Shown here piece after piece: positions 32,715 to 40,954 of a stretch of 51,959 bases of DNA (position 1 is the first letter of the stretch; each line of letters opens with the position of its first letter). Origin of the DNA: Nitrospirota bacterium (lineage in GTDB: Bacteria > Nitrospirota > Thermodesulfovibrionia > UBA6902); contig JACRHD010000052.1 of assembly GCA_016234115.1 (NCBI GenBank), positions 1 to 51,959 of the forward strand, in the 5' to 3' direction. A program made the position numbers and the translations under genes. Under the pieces are notes generated by a model that was not told where the DNA came from, did not search any database, and saw only the letters and a list, made by a program, of their open reading frames with translations.

Positions 32715-34802
32715 ATGAACTTCGATGTTGCAAAAATCAGGAATGTTGCCGTAATCGCCCACGGCGGGGCTGGAAAGACGTCGCTTGTGGAGGCCGTACT
32801 TTTTGATTCAAAGACAACTGACAGGCTGGGCACGGTGCAGGACGGGACCACAGTGACCGATTATGAGCCGGAAGAAATCAACCGGAAAATCACGTTGTCT
32901 TCCGCAACGGCCTTCTGCGAATGGAACGGCTACAGGTTCAATCTTGTGGACACTCCCGGTTATATTAATTTTATCGAGGACACCAGGGCCTGTCTAAGCG
33001 CGGTCGACGGCGCGGTTGTCATCGTCAGCGCGCTGTCGGGGGTAAAGGCCGAGACTGAAAAGATCTGGTCGTTTGCCTGCAAATATGAGATACCCAGGAT
33101 CGTCTTTATCAACAAATTGGACAGGGAGAACGCCGATTTCCGGATGGCCCTGAGCGACCTGGAGAAATCTTACGGCTCCTCCGCGATCCCCCTGAATATT
33201 CCTATCGGCACGGAGGCCAATTTCGAAGGCGTTATCGACATCGTCAACCTCAAGGCTTATACATACACAAACGGAAACGCTGTAGAAGGGGCAATCCCCG
33301 ACGCGTACAAGAGCGATGTCGAAGAATTCCGCAAACAACTCATCGAGAAAGTGGCGGAAGCCGATGACGCGCTTCTTGAGAGATACCTCGAAGGGGCCGA
33401 GCTCACGACTGAAGAGATAAAAAAGGGCATCAGGTGGGGCTCCATCACCCGGAGGTTCATTCCCGTGGTGTGCGGTTCCGCCACCAGGAACATCGGCATT
33501 CAGCAGATGCTCGATAACCTTATACTCTGCCTCCCTTCTCCCGGAGATAAGGCGAATATCACCCCGATTACCGGGACCGATCCGAAGACGGGAAACGAAA
33601 TCAGGAGGAACCCCGAGCCCACAGACCCGCTCTCGGCAAGGGTATTCAAGACCATTGCCGACCCGTTTGCCGGCAAGCTTACGCTCTTCAGGGTCTATTC
33701 AGGGGTACTGAAGGCGGATGCTCACATATATAACGTCACCCGCGACAGCAAGGAAAAGATAGGGACGCTCTTTTATCTTTTGGGGAAGAAACAGGTCCCT
33801 GTAAAAGAGGCCGGCCCCGGAGAAATCGTTGCCGCCGCGAAACTGAAAGATATACAGACCGGAGATACGATAACGGACAACGGGCATCCCATTGTCTTTG
33901 AGCCCATCAAGTTTTCCGATCCCATGATCTCATACGCTATTGAGCCCAAGACGAGAGGGGATGAAGAGAAAGTCAGCACCGCCCTTCACAGGATGCTCGA
34001 AGAAGACCCGACGCTTAAATTCCACAGGGACGCCGACACAAAGGAAATGATCCTTGCCGGAATGGGACAGGTGCACCTTGAAGTGACTCTCGAGAAGCTG
34101 AGGAGAAAGTTCGGGGCCGAGATCATAATGAAGACCCCCAAGATACCTTACAGGGAAACCATCAAGGCCGCCTCGAGCGCGCAGGGCAGGTATAAGAAGC
34201 AGTCCGGTGGAAGAGGGCAGTACGGCGATTGCTGGGTAAAGATCGAGCCGCTGCCGAGGGGGTCCGGATTTGAATTCGTAGACAATATTGTGGGCGGCGT
34301 CATCCCCAGGCAATATATTCCCGCAGTTGAAAAAGGCATTTTCGACGCGATGAAAGACGGGCTGATCGCCGGGTATCCGGTCGTCGATATGAGGGCCACC
34401 CTCTATGACGGCTCATACCATACCGTCGACTCTTCGGAAATGGCCTTCAAGATAGCGGGTTCCATGGCGCTGAAGAACGCGGCCCAGAACGCAAGGGTCA
34501 TAATCCTTGAGCCGATTGTCAAAGTGGAAGTAATTATCCCCGACGAATCCCTCGGGGCCGTCATCGGCGACCTCAACTCGAAACGCGGGAAGGTGTCGGG
34601 CGTAGAGCCGCAGGCCGGAGGCAACCAGAAGATCAATGCGCAGGTGCCGATGTCCGAGATGCTGACCTACGCAAACCAGCTCAATGCCCTGACCAGCGGC
34701 CGGGGCATCTACACGATGGAGGCCTCTCATTATGAAGAAGTGCCTTCACACCTTATGCAGAAGATCGTCGCGGCGAAGGCGGAGGCGAAAAAGGAAGAGT
34801 AA
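32715..34802 (+). CDS. Elongation factor G paralogue (EF-G2 type)
   Basis: 695 residues with the five EF-G domains. G1 reads AHGGAGKTSL instead of the AHIDAGKTT of canonical EF-G, G3 is DTPGYINF and G4 NKLDRENAD; domain IV has GRGQYGDCWV and the C-terminal LTSGRGIYTMEASHYEEVP. The altered P-loop and absence of ribosomal-protein neighbours mark it as the EF-G2/EF-G-like branch rather than the main translocase. Cytoplasmic GTPase; its role may be ribosome recycling or a stress function. Strong GGGAGG before the ATG. Confidence 0.92.
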   Translation: MNFDVAKIRNVAVIAHGGAGKTSLVEAVLFDSKTTDRLGTVQDGTTVTDYEPEEINRKITLSSATAFCEWNGYRFNLVDTPGYINFIEDTRACLSAVDGAVVIVSALSGVKAETEKIWSFACKYEIPRIVFINKLDRENADFRMALSDLEKSYGSSAIPLNIPIGTEANFEGVIDIVNLKAYTYTNGNAVEGAIPDAYKSDVEEFRKQLIEKVAEADDALLERYLEGAELTTEEIKKGIRWGSITRRFIPVVCGSATRNIGIQQMLDNLILCLPSPGDKANITPITGTDPKTGNEIRRNPEPTDPLSARVFKTIADPFAGKLTLFRVYSGVLKADAHIYNVTRDSKEKIGTLFYLLGKKQVPVKEAGPGEIVAAAKLKDIQTGDTITDNGHPIVFEPIKFSDPMISYAIEPKTRGDEEKVSTALHRMLEEDPTLKFHRDADTKEMILAGMGQVHLEVTLEKLRRKFGAEIIMKTPKIPYRETIKAASSAQGRYKKQSGGRGQYGDCWVKIEPLPRGSGFEFVDNIVGGVIPRQYIPAVEKGIFDAMKDGLIAGYPVVDMRATLYDGSYHTVDSSEMAFKIAGSMALKNAAQNARVIILEPIVKVEVIIPDESLGAVIGDLNSKRGKVSGVEPQAGGNQKINAQVPMSEMLTYANQLNALTSGRGIYTMEASHYEEVPSHLMQKIVAAKAEAKKEE

Positions 34803-34824
34803 GACCGACATGCCAAGTCCATGT

Positions 34825-34865
34825 GCGGGTCCGGCCCTTTATGGGTCTGGGCCCGCTTTTTATTT
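34825..34865 (+). terminator. Rho-independent terminator after the EF-G gene
   Basis: GCGGGTCCGGCCC (34825-34837) pairs with GGGTCTGGGCCCGC (34843-34856), with one mismatch and G-U pairs, followed by TTTTTATTTAT. Well formed for the + strand. Confidence 0.85.
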
Positions 34866-35113
34866 ATGGTTGAAAGAGCGCAAGAGCGTAAGCTCGTAAG
34901 CTCCCCGTATTTCGGGAATCCTTCCCGAAATCTATCCTGTTTGTGCATCGGACGGGTGAGGGAATGACTCTGAAGCACAGGAAAGAGGAACATGTCCATT
35001 CAGAAACCTGCCGGTTGTCTTTTAAACCTTATGCCTTCTGCCTCATGCAAGGCCCGGTGGCTGACCGCGTAAAATATTTTCATATCCGGGTCAACCAGCG
35101 GTATACCCTTTAA

Positions 35114-35959
35114 GGCCGCCTGTACAATGAACGGCGATTCATCTTCGTCGATGTAAGTGCAGTTGATTGGAAAAATATTATTAATAAATCTACTTATAGA
35201 ATCCCACCTTTTCAAAAAGGTGACAGCGAAAAAGGATTCCGTGATGCATTAATTTCAGAATCTTTTATGCAACTTGTCAAGTCATCCCCGAAAACACCAC
35301 AATATTGTCGTGTCGTTTTTGTAACTGGCGATGAGTTACTTTCTACAGATTTAAGTGGAAAAGTACAGGCTGTTTCCAATGTAAAGCTATACAAAGATAT
35401 CGAAGATGTAAAAAGTCTTATTAACACATTGACATCGCAAGTCAAAGAAGAATTAATTGAGAAAATCAAAGATAAAGTATTTAGATACTTTTTTGAAAAG
35501 GATGATAATGACTGCCTTTATACCAAAGAAAAAATATATAAAAAAATAGAAGAACGTTATGCGGATAAGCTTGCCGAGTTACCACCTAACGGAGATAATC
35601 GAAAAAATGGAACCAGATATATCTCTGCTCCTCGTTTCTTCTCAAAGAAAGGTCAGCGTATAACTTGGAAAACAAGAATTGATGTGGTTTCAAAGGCATT
35701 TAAAAAAATAAAACCATCACCAACAATAGGTTTAGGGCTTGCTGAACTTTATGCTATGCAACCGAAATCCGAATCATCGGAAGGCTTAAAGGGGATTGCT
35801 GGATAGTTTCAAGAAAATGATGAATTAATAGCGGACGGCCGAACAACATTTGAAATCACATGGAGTATATTGGTCACGACAAACCATAAGCTCCTGAATC
35901 CAAAGATTGAATCAATAGATTTCATAGAAATTAACTGGGAAGATAAAATCGATAAATAA
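35114..35959 (+). pseudogene. Degraded PIN-like nuclease gene (5'-truncated, with internal stop)
   Basis: The frame is open from 35114 but has no start codon; recognisable sequence begins about 35160 (VDWKNIINKSTYRIPPFQKG, FRDALISESF, VVFVTGDELLS) and resembles a PIN-like (DUF4935-type) domain, where the nuclease motif GD-E is expected. An in-frame TAG at 35804-35806 interrupts the C-terminal part, after which the frame continues (FQENDELIADGRTTFEITWSILV) to TAA at 35957-35959. So both the start and the reading through are lost. A part of the minus strand at 35000-35155 also looks like a PIN tail, suggesting a mixed, rearranged locus. Confidence 0.6.
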
Positions 35960-35971
35960 TAAAGAGGGGAT

Positions 35972-36026
35972 GGGTGTCAGACTTGCCTATTGATATTTGG
36001 AACTGCAATAGTCAAGTCTGACACCC
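35972..36026. repeat. REP-like palindrome
   Basis: GGGTGTCAGACTTG...CTATTG pairs with CAATAG...CAAGTCTGACACCC, with a 1-nt mismatch and a short loop. Such GTCAGACTTG palindromes are often linked with REP-associated transposases (inference); no such gene is in the window. Confidence 0.7.
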
Positions 36027-36218
36027 CACCCAATACCCCACCTCAATTGGAAGAAGATTAATCGTTCTTCGTCATGGATTGAGAATGAACGAGCGAGGTC
36101 GCAGGGGGATCTGAGTCATTATGCATGCAAGAAGTACATCGAAGAGGCGAGAATATACAGTAACGACAATTCCGGAAGAAATGATAATATAGAAGCCATG
36201 GAGAACGGCGACGAATGA
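36012..36218 (+). pseudogene. 3' remnant of a gene upstream of the Schlafen-like gene
   Basis: An open frame with no start ends in TGA at 36216-36218, overlapping the next ATG as ATGA. It reads IENERARSQGDLSHYACKKY... then ENGDE. The coupled overlap suggests it was the C-terminal end of an operon partner whose 5' part was lost at the REP-like palindrome. No family recognised. Confidence 0.35.
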
Positions 36219-38074
36219 CCAAGCTTGTAGACATTATTCTCGGCAAACTTGCCGACCTGATCACTCAGGGTCGGTACGAGAATCTGGAATCTGATACACT
36301 CGAAATCAAACCTGTGCCGGCTGACGGGGGGCAGTGGCGGGATATTCAGAAGAGCGTTAATGCCTTTCTGAACACAAGAGGAGGCATACTCATTTTAGGT
36401 GTGAAGGAGGAGGGGGCAGGGACTGATAAACGTTATACTTTTACGCGCTACCAGGACCACGCGGAACCGAAATTGAAAGAGCTCGCAAAGTTATTTACCG
36501 ATCGCCGGGGGCAGCCCGTTGAGTTGGCCGACTGCTCTCCGAAGATGGAATTGCGTCAGTTCCTGTCCGGGCAGGTTGCCGTGATTTATGTGGACGAACT
36601 TGCCGCCGACAGAAAATATTGTTTTTTAAAAGGTGAGGCCTTCAGGCGAATTCTGACCGGGGACCATAAGATAAAGGAGGCCGAGATCGAGGCCCAGGAG
36701 GAATTTAAGGAAGAGGCACTGAACGCAAGGGAGTTGCAACCCATAGAAGGGGCCACGACGGATGACCTTGACCTGGACCGGCTTAATGAATACATACAAC
36801 AACTAAACCGGACCGTCAGAATTGAAACCATCAAGCCCGACATAGTGAGCGCTATCCCGTTTCTTGAATGCAAGGCATTTATAAGAGAGGGCAAGGTAAC
36901 AACGTTAGGGATGCTTGTTTGCGGCAAACATCCGGGTGACTATTTAGGATTTCGCAGCCAGGTGCATGGATATGTAGATGTCCCGCAGGAAATCGCCCAG
37001 GACAAGCAGGACCTTTGCGATAATATATTGCCGCTGATGGAAAATAGTCTGGCATATATTCTACGGAACATTCAGGTCGGCGTGAGTGTAGCGGGAGGTG
37101 GACGCAGCAAACTTCAGTATCCTGAAGAGGTGCTTCGCGAGACTGTAAATAATGCCCTGGCTCACCGGGACTATTCGATCAATAAGCAGATTATTATCAC
37201 GATTAAACCGGGGGCCAATTTTTCGATTCAAAATCCCGGGACATTCAGGAAACACTTACTGATACAAACCGGGGAGCAACCGAAACTGTTAAGGATAATA
37301 CCGGAGGCCAAACCGCGCAATCCGAAGCTCGCAGATGTCCTCCGCGTTTACCGTAAATGGGAAGGACGGGGAATAGGCATGGCAACACTCGTTAATCTGT
37401 GCCTGCAAAATCTCATTGATTTGCCGTATTACCGTCTGCATCAGGAAGAAGTGCGGCTCTTCGTCTGCGCCGGCAAACTGCTGGATGATCGCATGGAACG
37501 ACTATTTACATCGTTCGATGCCTACCTGTCGAAGAAGCTTAACGGACTTGAGCCTACGGATAATCAGAAACTTGTGCTTTCTTATCTGATCAAGTCGGAG
37601 TGGGCCAACGAGCAGATGCGACACACTATCCTCCTTACGCCGGACAATAACCATTACGAAGAGCTTGTCGGCCTGGAACGGAGCTCTCTCATCCAGAAAC
37701 ACCCCGAGAGCCTTTCGCTCTACCCGATATACACTGTTGACAGAGAACTGCTTAAGCAAAGCTACTTGAATGAACTTAGGTCGCTTTTTGGAGCAACCTT
37801 TGATGCCTTGGCGGACTTTTCCAAAATGGTGCTTGGTGTAGTATACCGGTTTAATAATTATTCAAAAGGCAAGACGGTGAGCGCAAAACAGGCAAGCTTC
37901 TTCCTCTGGGCTCAGGAGGGCGGCCCTGCGGACGACATCAGGGGATTTGACGCCTTTTATCGAAAGGTGAGAATTACGTTTAACAAACTTGAAAAAGCTG
38001 AGTTTGTAATAAAAAAACCTGGTAGCCGGGGTTATTTGCTGAACAGTTCATATAAAGAAAGTCATTTAGGGTGA
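36215..38074 (+). CDS. Schlafen AlbA-type DNA/RNA-binding protein with RecG C-terminal-like domain
   Basis: 619 residues. The AlbA_2/Schlafen module is at about 20-150 (TLEIKPVPADGGQWRD, AFLNTRGGILILGVKEEG), followed by an HATPase-like region (YPEEVLRETVNNALAHRDY, about 305-330) found in the RecG-like C-terminal family, then a winged-helix rich tail. Such proteins are annotated as putative transcriptional regulators or as parts of defence systems; no partner gene remains here. GGAGAACG precedes the ATG, and the overlapping upstream remnant indicates it used to be in an operon. Confidence 0.85.
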   Translation: MTKLVDIILGKLADLITQGRYENLESDTLEIKPVPADGGQWRDIQKSVNAFLNTRGGILILGVKEEGAGTDKRYTFTRYQDHAEPKLKELAKLFTDRRGQPVELADCSPKMELRQFLSGQVAVIYVDELAADRKYCFLKGEAFRRILTGDHKIKEAEIEAQEEFKEEALNARELQPIEGATTDDLDLDRLNEYIQQLNRTVRIETIKPDIVSAIPFLECKAFIREGKVTTLGMLVCGKHPGDYLGFRSQVHGYVDVPQEIAQDKQDLCDNILPLMENSLAYILRNIQVGVSVAGGGRSKLQYPEEVLRETVNNALAHRDYSINKQIIITIKPGANFSIQNPGTFRKHLLIQTGEQPKLLRIIPEAKPRNPKLADVLRVYRKWEGRGIGMATLVNLCLQNLIDLPYYRLHQEEVRLFVCAGKLLDDRMERLFTSFDAYLSKKLNGLEPTDNQKLVLSYLIKSEWANEQMRHTILLTPDNNHYEELVGLERSSLIQKHPESLSLYPIYTVDRELLKQSYLNELRSLFGATFDALADFSKMVLGVVYRFNNYSKGKTVSAKQASFFLWAQEGGPADDIRGFDAFYRKVRITFNKLEKAEFVIKKPGSRGYLLNSSYKESHLG

Positions 38075-38135
38075 CCAGCCCTTTTTGAGGTAGCAGAGTT
38101 ACTAAGGAGTTCAAAAGTAAAGACACATAAATCAG

Positions 38136-38268
38136 CGTCATGCCCGAAGCCTGCCCTCGAATGTCTTAATCGGGCATCCACCCTTCGACAAGCTCAGGGT
38201 GACAAGCTTGTCATGGTGAGCCTGTCGAACAATGGATTCCCGCTTACTGACTGCGGGAATGACAAGTT
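38136..38268 (+). repeat. Dispersed GCCCGAAGCCTGCCCTCGAATG repeat
   Basis: CATGCCCGAAGCCTGCCCTCGAATGT, AATCGGGCATCCA, TTCGACAAGCTCAGGGTGACAAGC and a terminal GGAATGAC block. The same arrangement lies on the minus strand at about 18165-18302; a degenerate fragment (TCCTTCGACGGGCCCAGGATGAC) is at 25292-25314. It fills most of the gap before rsgA. Confidence 0.7.
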
Positions 38269-38372
38269 ACGGGGCCTTACTTATGAACTCATTAGTATAT
38301 GTCTGCGAATCGTCTTTTTGCCTTTGGTTTTCATTCAGTGCCTCTCGTCAATCAGGGCGTTTGGTGAAAAAT

Positions 38373-39434
38373 ATGATGAAATTGAAAGATCTGGGTTTTG
38401 ATCAATGGTTTGAAACACATTTTAATGCCTTGCGTCAGGATGGTTATGATATAGCGCGTGTATCGGCGGTTGATCGTGGTTCATATCTTGTAAGAAATGA
38501 ACTCGGAGAGGTCCCGTCCGGACCGGCGGGGAAATTTCATTTCCGGATCGGATCCTCAGTCGACCTGCCATGTGTGGGTGACTGGGTTACGGTGCGGTAT
38601 CACAATGATAATACCGGGGCGATTATTCATGGAGTTCTTCCGAGAAAAACGTTTTTACGCCGCAAATGCGCCGGCGAGAACGTGGATTTCCAGATGATCG
38701 CGGCCAACATCGATATCGCTTTTATTGTTCAATCGTGTCATTTTGACTTCAATATGAAAAGATTGGACCGATACCTGGTAATGGCAGTTGACGGCCGTGT
38801 TGAGCCGGTTGTTATTCTTACCAAGACGGACTTGATCTCTCACAGTGAACTGGAACAAAAACTTGCGGCTATTAAACAGCTCGGCGTCATATCCGGGGTC
38901 TTTGCCCTCAGCAACGTAACCGGCTCAGGATTTGACGAATTCCAACAGGTATTAGTCTCAGGAAAAACATATTGCCTGCTTGGATCATCAGGAGTCGGCA
39001 AGACGACCCTCATCAACCGCTTGATCGGGCAGGACACTTTTAACACAAATGCCGTCAGCGCAACGGGAGAAGGCACTCACACAACAACGCGCCGGCAGCT
39101 TATCTTCCTTAATCAGGGAGCGATGTTGATTGATACGCCCGGAATGCGGGAACTGGGTCTTCTCGGCGCCGGCGACGGGGTTGATCAGGGCTTTGAAGAT
39201 ATTATTGGACTTTCCGGGAAATGTCGCTTTACAAATTGCAGCCATACACAGGAACCCGGCTGCGCGGTTCTTTCTGCGGTTGCAAATGGCGGGCTGAGTA
39301 AAGAACGTTATTCCAGCTATATGAAGCTTAAGAAGGAATCCGATTACCACGAGATGTCATATTTGGATAAACGGAAAAAGGACAGGGCATTCGGGCGCTT
39401 CATCAAGTCGGTAAAAAAGCAGATGAAAGACTGA
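38373..39434 (+). CDS. rsgA: Ribosome small-subunit GTPase RsgA
   Basis: 353 residues from the ATG at 38373 (MMKLKDLGF), preferred over an earlier frame that runs through the repeat. Circularly permuted GTPase: an N-terminal OB-fold (about 30-100), G4 TKTD (150-153), then G1 GSSGVGKT (204-211), G3 DTPG (254-257), and the Zn-binding C-terminal cluster Cys284, Cys289, His291, Cys297 (CRFTNCSHTQEPGC). It helps late 30S subunit maturation. A weak GGTGAA stands upstream. Confidence 0.94.
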   Translation: MMKLKDLGFDQWFETHFNALRQDGYDIARVSAVDRGSYLVRNELGEVPSGPAGKFHFRIGSSVDLPCVGDWVTVRYHNDNTGAIIHGVLPRKTFLRRKCAGENVDFQMIAANIDIAFIVQSCHFDFNMKRLDRYLVMAVDGRVEPVVILTKTDLISHSELEQKLAAIKQLGVISGVFALSNVTGSGFDEFQQVLVSGKTYCLLGSSGVGKTTLINRLIGQDTFNTNAVSATGEGTHTTTRRQLIFLNQGAMLIDTPGMRELGLLGAGDGVDQGFEDIIGLSGKCRFTNCSHTQEPGCAVLSAVANGGLSKERYSSYMKLKKESDYHEMSYLDKRKKDRAFGRFIKSVKKQMKD

Positions 39435-39608
39435 AAGACAGGGGGACTATCAGGCCCGGGCGGTACTCCCGGAATACAGACTGCTCATACTTTTTTGCAT
39501 TTTTTCATAAATTTTCATTGAAACCCACCCCTTGATTATGTATCATATCCTATGTTTGCAAACCGCCTGATTATGTGATATATCTTTTTATAGCAAAAAG
39601 GAGCGCTT

Positions 39609-40004
39609 ATGGAAAATTTTCTATCTGGCATTATTGCAGGGGTATTGATTGTTCTTGCGGCGTTTCTGGTTCCCGCCATTTTGCAGATAACGAGGACCGC
39701 GAAGGCCGCCGAGGGCTTTCTCAAGACCACGCAGGAATCGCTGAATCCGCTCATCATAAAATTGAACGAAACCGTTGACAGGGCCAATGGGGTGGTGTCG
39801 GAAGTGGAACAGTCCGTGCATAATGTGCAGCAACTGACCAGGGCGGTCGGTGAAACAGGGGCGCTCCTTGGCGAGGTGAATAATTTGATCAGGAAGGCCG
39901 GGCTGGTCCTGTCGTGCACGACCTCGGGATTAGGCGCCGGGATCAAGACGTTCTTCGGCGCTCTGACAAAAGGGGCAATTGAGAAGATAACGTCAGGGAA
40001 GTGA
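39609..40004 (+). CDS. DUF948-family membrane protein
   Basis: 131 residues: one N-terminal transmembrane helix (about 7-26) followed by a long amphipathic helix with a heptad-like pattern, ending in a short hydrophobic segment (SCTTSGLGAGIKTFFGAL). The architecture matches DUF948 (YtxG-like) proteins, often next to YtxH as here. GGAGCG before the ATG. Function unknown; likely an envelope coiled-coil protein. Confidence 0.75.
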   Translation: MENFLSGIIAGVLIVLAAFLVPAILQITRTAKAAEGFLKTTQESLNPLIIKLNETVDRANGVVSEVEQSVHNVQQLTRAVGETGALLGEVNNLIRKAGLVLSCTTSGLGAGIKTFFGALTKGAIEKITSGK

Positions 40005-40019
40005 AGACAATAAATGTAT

Positions 40020-40236
40020 AACCACAGAGACACAGAGGCAAAGAGAAAAAATGAAAAATCCGAAATCCGAATATCGAAATCCGAAACAAATTCAAAATTC
40101 GAATTCTCAAATGATCGAAACCTTACCGTTTGGAACATTTGATTTTTGGTCATTTGATATTGTTTCGAGTTTCGTATTTCGTGCTTCGAATTTAAGTCTT
40201 TCTCTGTGTCTCTGTGCCTCAGTGGTTTTTTAGATA
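40020..40236. repeat. Composite CACAGAG/TCCGAAA repeat with inverted arms
   Basis: Outer arms: ACCACAGAGACACAGAGGCAAAGAG (40020-40045) and CTTTCTCTGTGTCTCTGTGCCTCAGTGG (40199-40226). Inner arms: TCCGAAATCCGAATATCGAAATCCGAAAC and GTTTCGAGTTTCGTATTTCGTGCTTCGAA. A nested double palindrome of about 215 bp with no supported gene. Confidence 0.85.
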
Positions 40237-40262
40237 CGATTAACCTTAATAAGGAGGAGACC

Positions 40263-40574
40263 ATGAACGACGAAAAATGCTGTTCAACAGGGCACGTTAT
40301 TCTTGCGTTTGTTTTTGGAGCCGTTGTAGGGGCGGGAGTGGCGCTGCTTACGGCGCCGCAGTCGGGAAGGGAAACAAGGGAGAAGATCAAAGAGCTTGCC
40401 GATGAGACCAGGAAGAAGGCCGGCGATTACGCATGCCAGGTAAAGGAGAAAGTTTCTTCGGCAGTGGAAAGCGGCAAGCATTTTGTAGAGGAAAAGAAGT
40501 CCCTGATTTCCACGGCAATCGACGCCGGCAAAGAGGCTTTCGAAAAAGAGAAGGAAAAACTGTCTAAAGGATAA
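40263..40574 (+). CDS. YtxH domain-containing protein
   Basis: 103 residues from the ATG at 40263, with AAGGAGGAGA directly upstream. Transmembrane helix (VILAFVFGAVVGAGVALLTAP, about 12-32) followed by a charged amphipathic helix (RETREKIKELADETRKKAGDYACQVKEKVSSAVESGKHF...), the typical YtxH/gas-vesicle-like small stress protein. Adjacent DUF948 gene supports the pairing seen in other bacteria. Confidence 0.8.
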   Translation: MNDEKCCSTGHVILAFVFGAVVGAGVALLTAPQSGRETREKIKELADETRKKAGDYACQVKEKVSSAVESGKHFVEEKKSLISTAIDAGKEAFEKEKEKLSKG

Positions 40575-40575
40575 T

Positions 40576-40617
40576 TAGGGTCCAGGGTCAAGGGTCCGGG
40601 GACCAGGAAGAATCTGG
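40576..40617. repeat. Heptamer repeat GGGTCCA (single arm)
   Basis: AGGGTCCAGGGTCAAGGGTCCGGGGACCAGG, same unit as the array at 14549. Confidence 0.75.
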
Positions 40618-40637
40618 CCCCTTTTTAGGAGGGAGAC

Positions 40638-40943
40638 ATGCTGGTGGAATTCAGTATAATACCCGTCGGCAAGGGTCCCGGTATCGGAGATGAAGTTGCG
40701 AAGGTTTTAAAGTTAGTTGAAGCAAGTAAAATGCCTTATAAAATAAATCCGATGGGCACTGTTGTCGAGGGCAACTGGGACCAGGTGATGAAGTTGATAA
40801 AGAGATGCCACGCCGCAGTTCTCAACAATGGCGAAAGGGTCGTTACTACTATTTCCATCGACGACAGAAAAGGGAAACCCGACAGGATCGAGGAGAAGGT
40901 TAAATCGGTGGAAAAGAGATTAGGGAAGACTTTGAGGAAATAG
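40638..40943 (+). CDS. MTH1187-family thiamine-binding protein
   Basis: 101 residues, full length for the family: MLVEFSIIPVGKGPGIGDEVAKVLK, NPMGTVVEGNWDQVM and a C-terminal helix. Ferredoxin-like fold that binds thiamine-type ligands (family knowledge). Strong AGGAGGGAG ribosome-binding site. It starts 11 bp before the CoA-activase gene and probably shares its transcript. Confidence 0.9.
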   Translation: MLVEFSIIPVGKGPGIGDEVAKVLKLVEASKMPYKINPMGTVVEGNWDQVMKLIKRCHAAVLNNGERVVTTISIDDRKGKPDRIEEKVKSVEKRLGKTLRK

Positions 40944-40954
40944 GGAATGCATGG

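Noticed and set aside
35000-35215. 71-residue minus-strand frame resembling a PIN-domain tail (IPLVDPDMKIFYAV)
   Set aside because: Overlaps the better-supported + strand PIN-like remnant, and no start or N-terminal domain is present; kept only as a possible fragment in the findings.
38232-38372. N-terminal extension of rsgA by 47 codons
   Set aside because: The extension is translated from dispersed-repeat DNA and precedes the normal family start at 38373.
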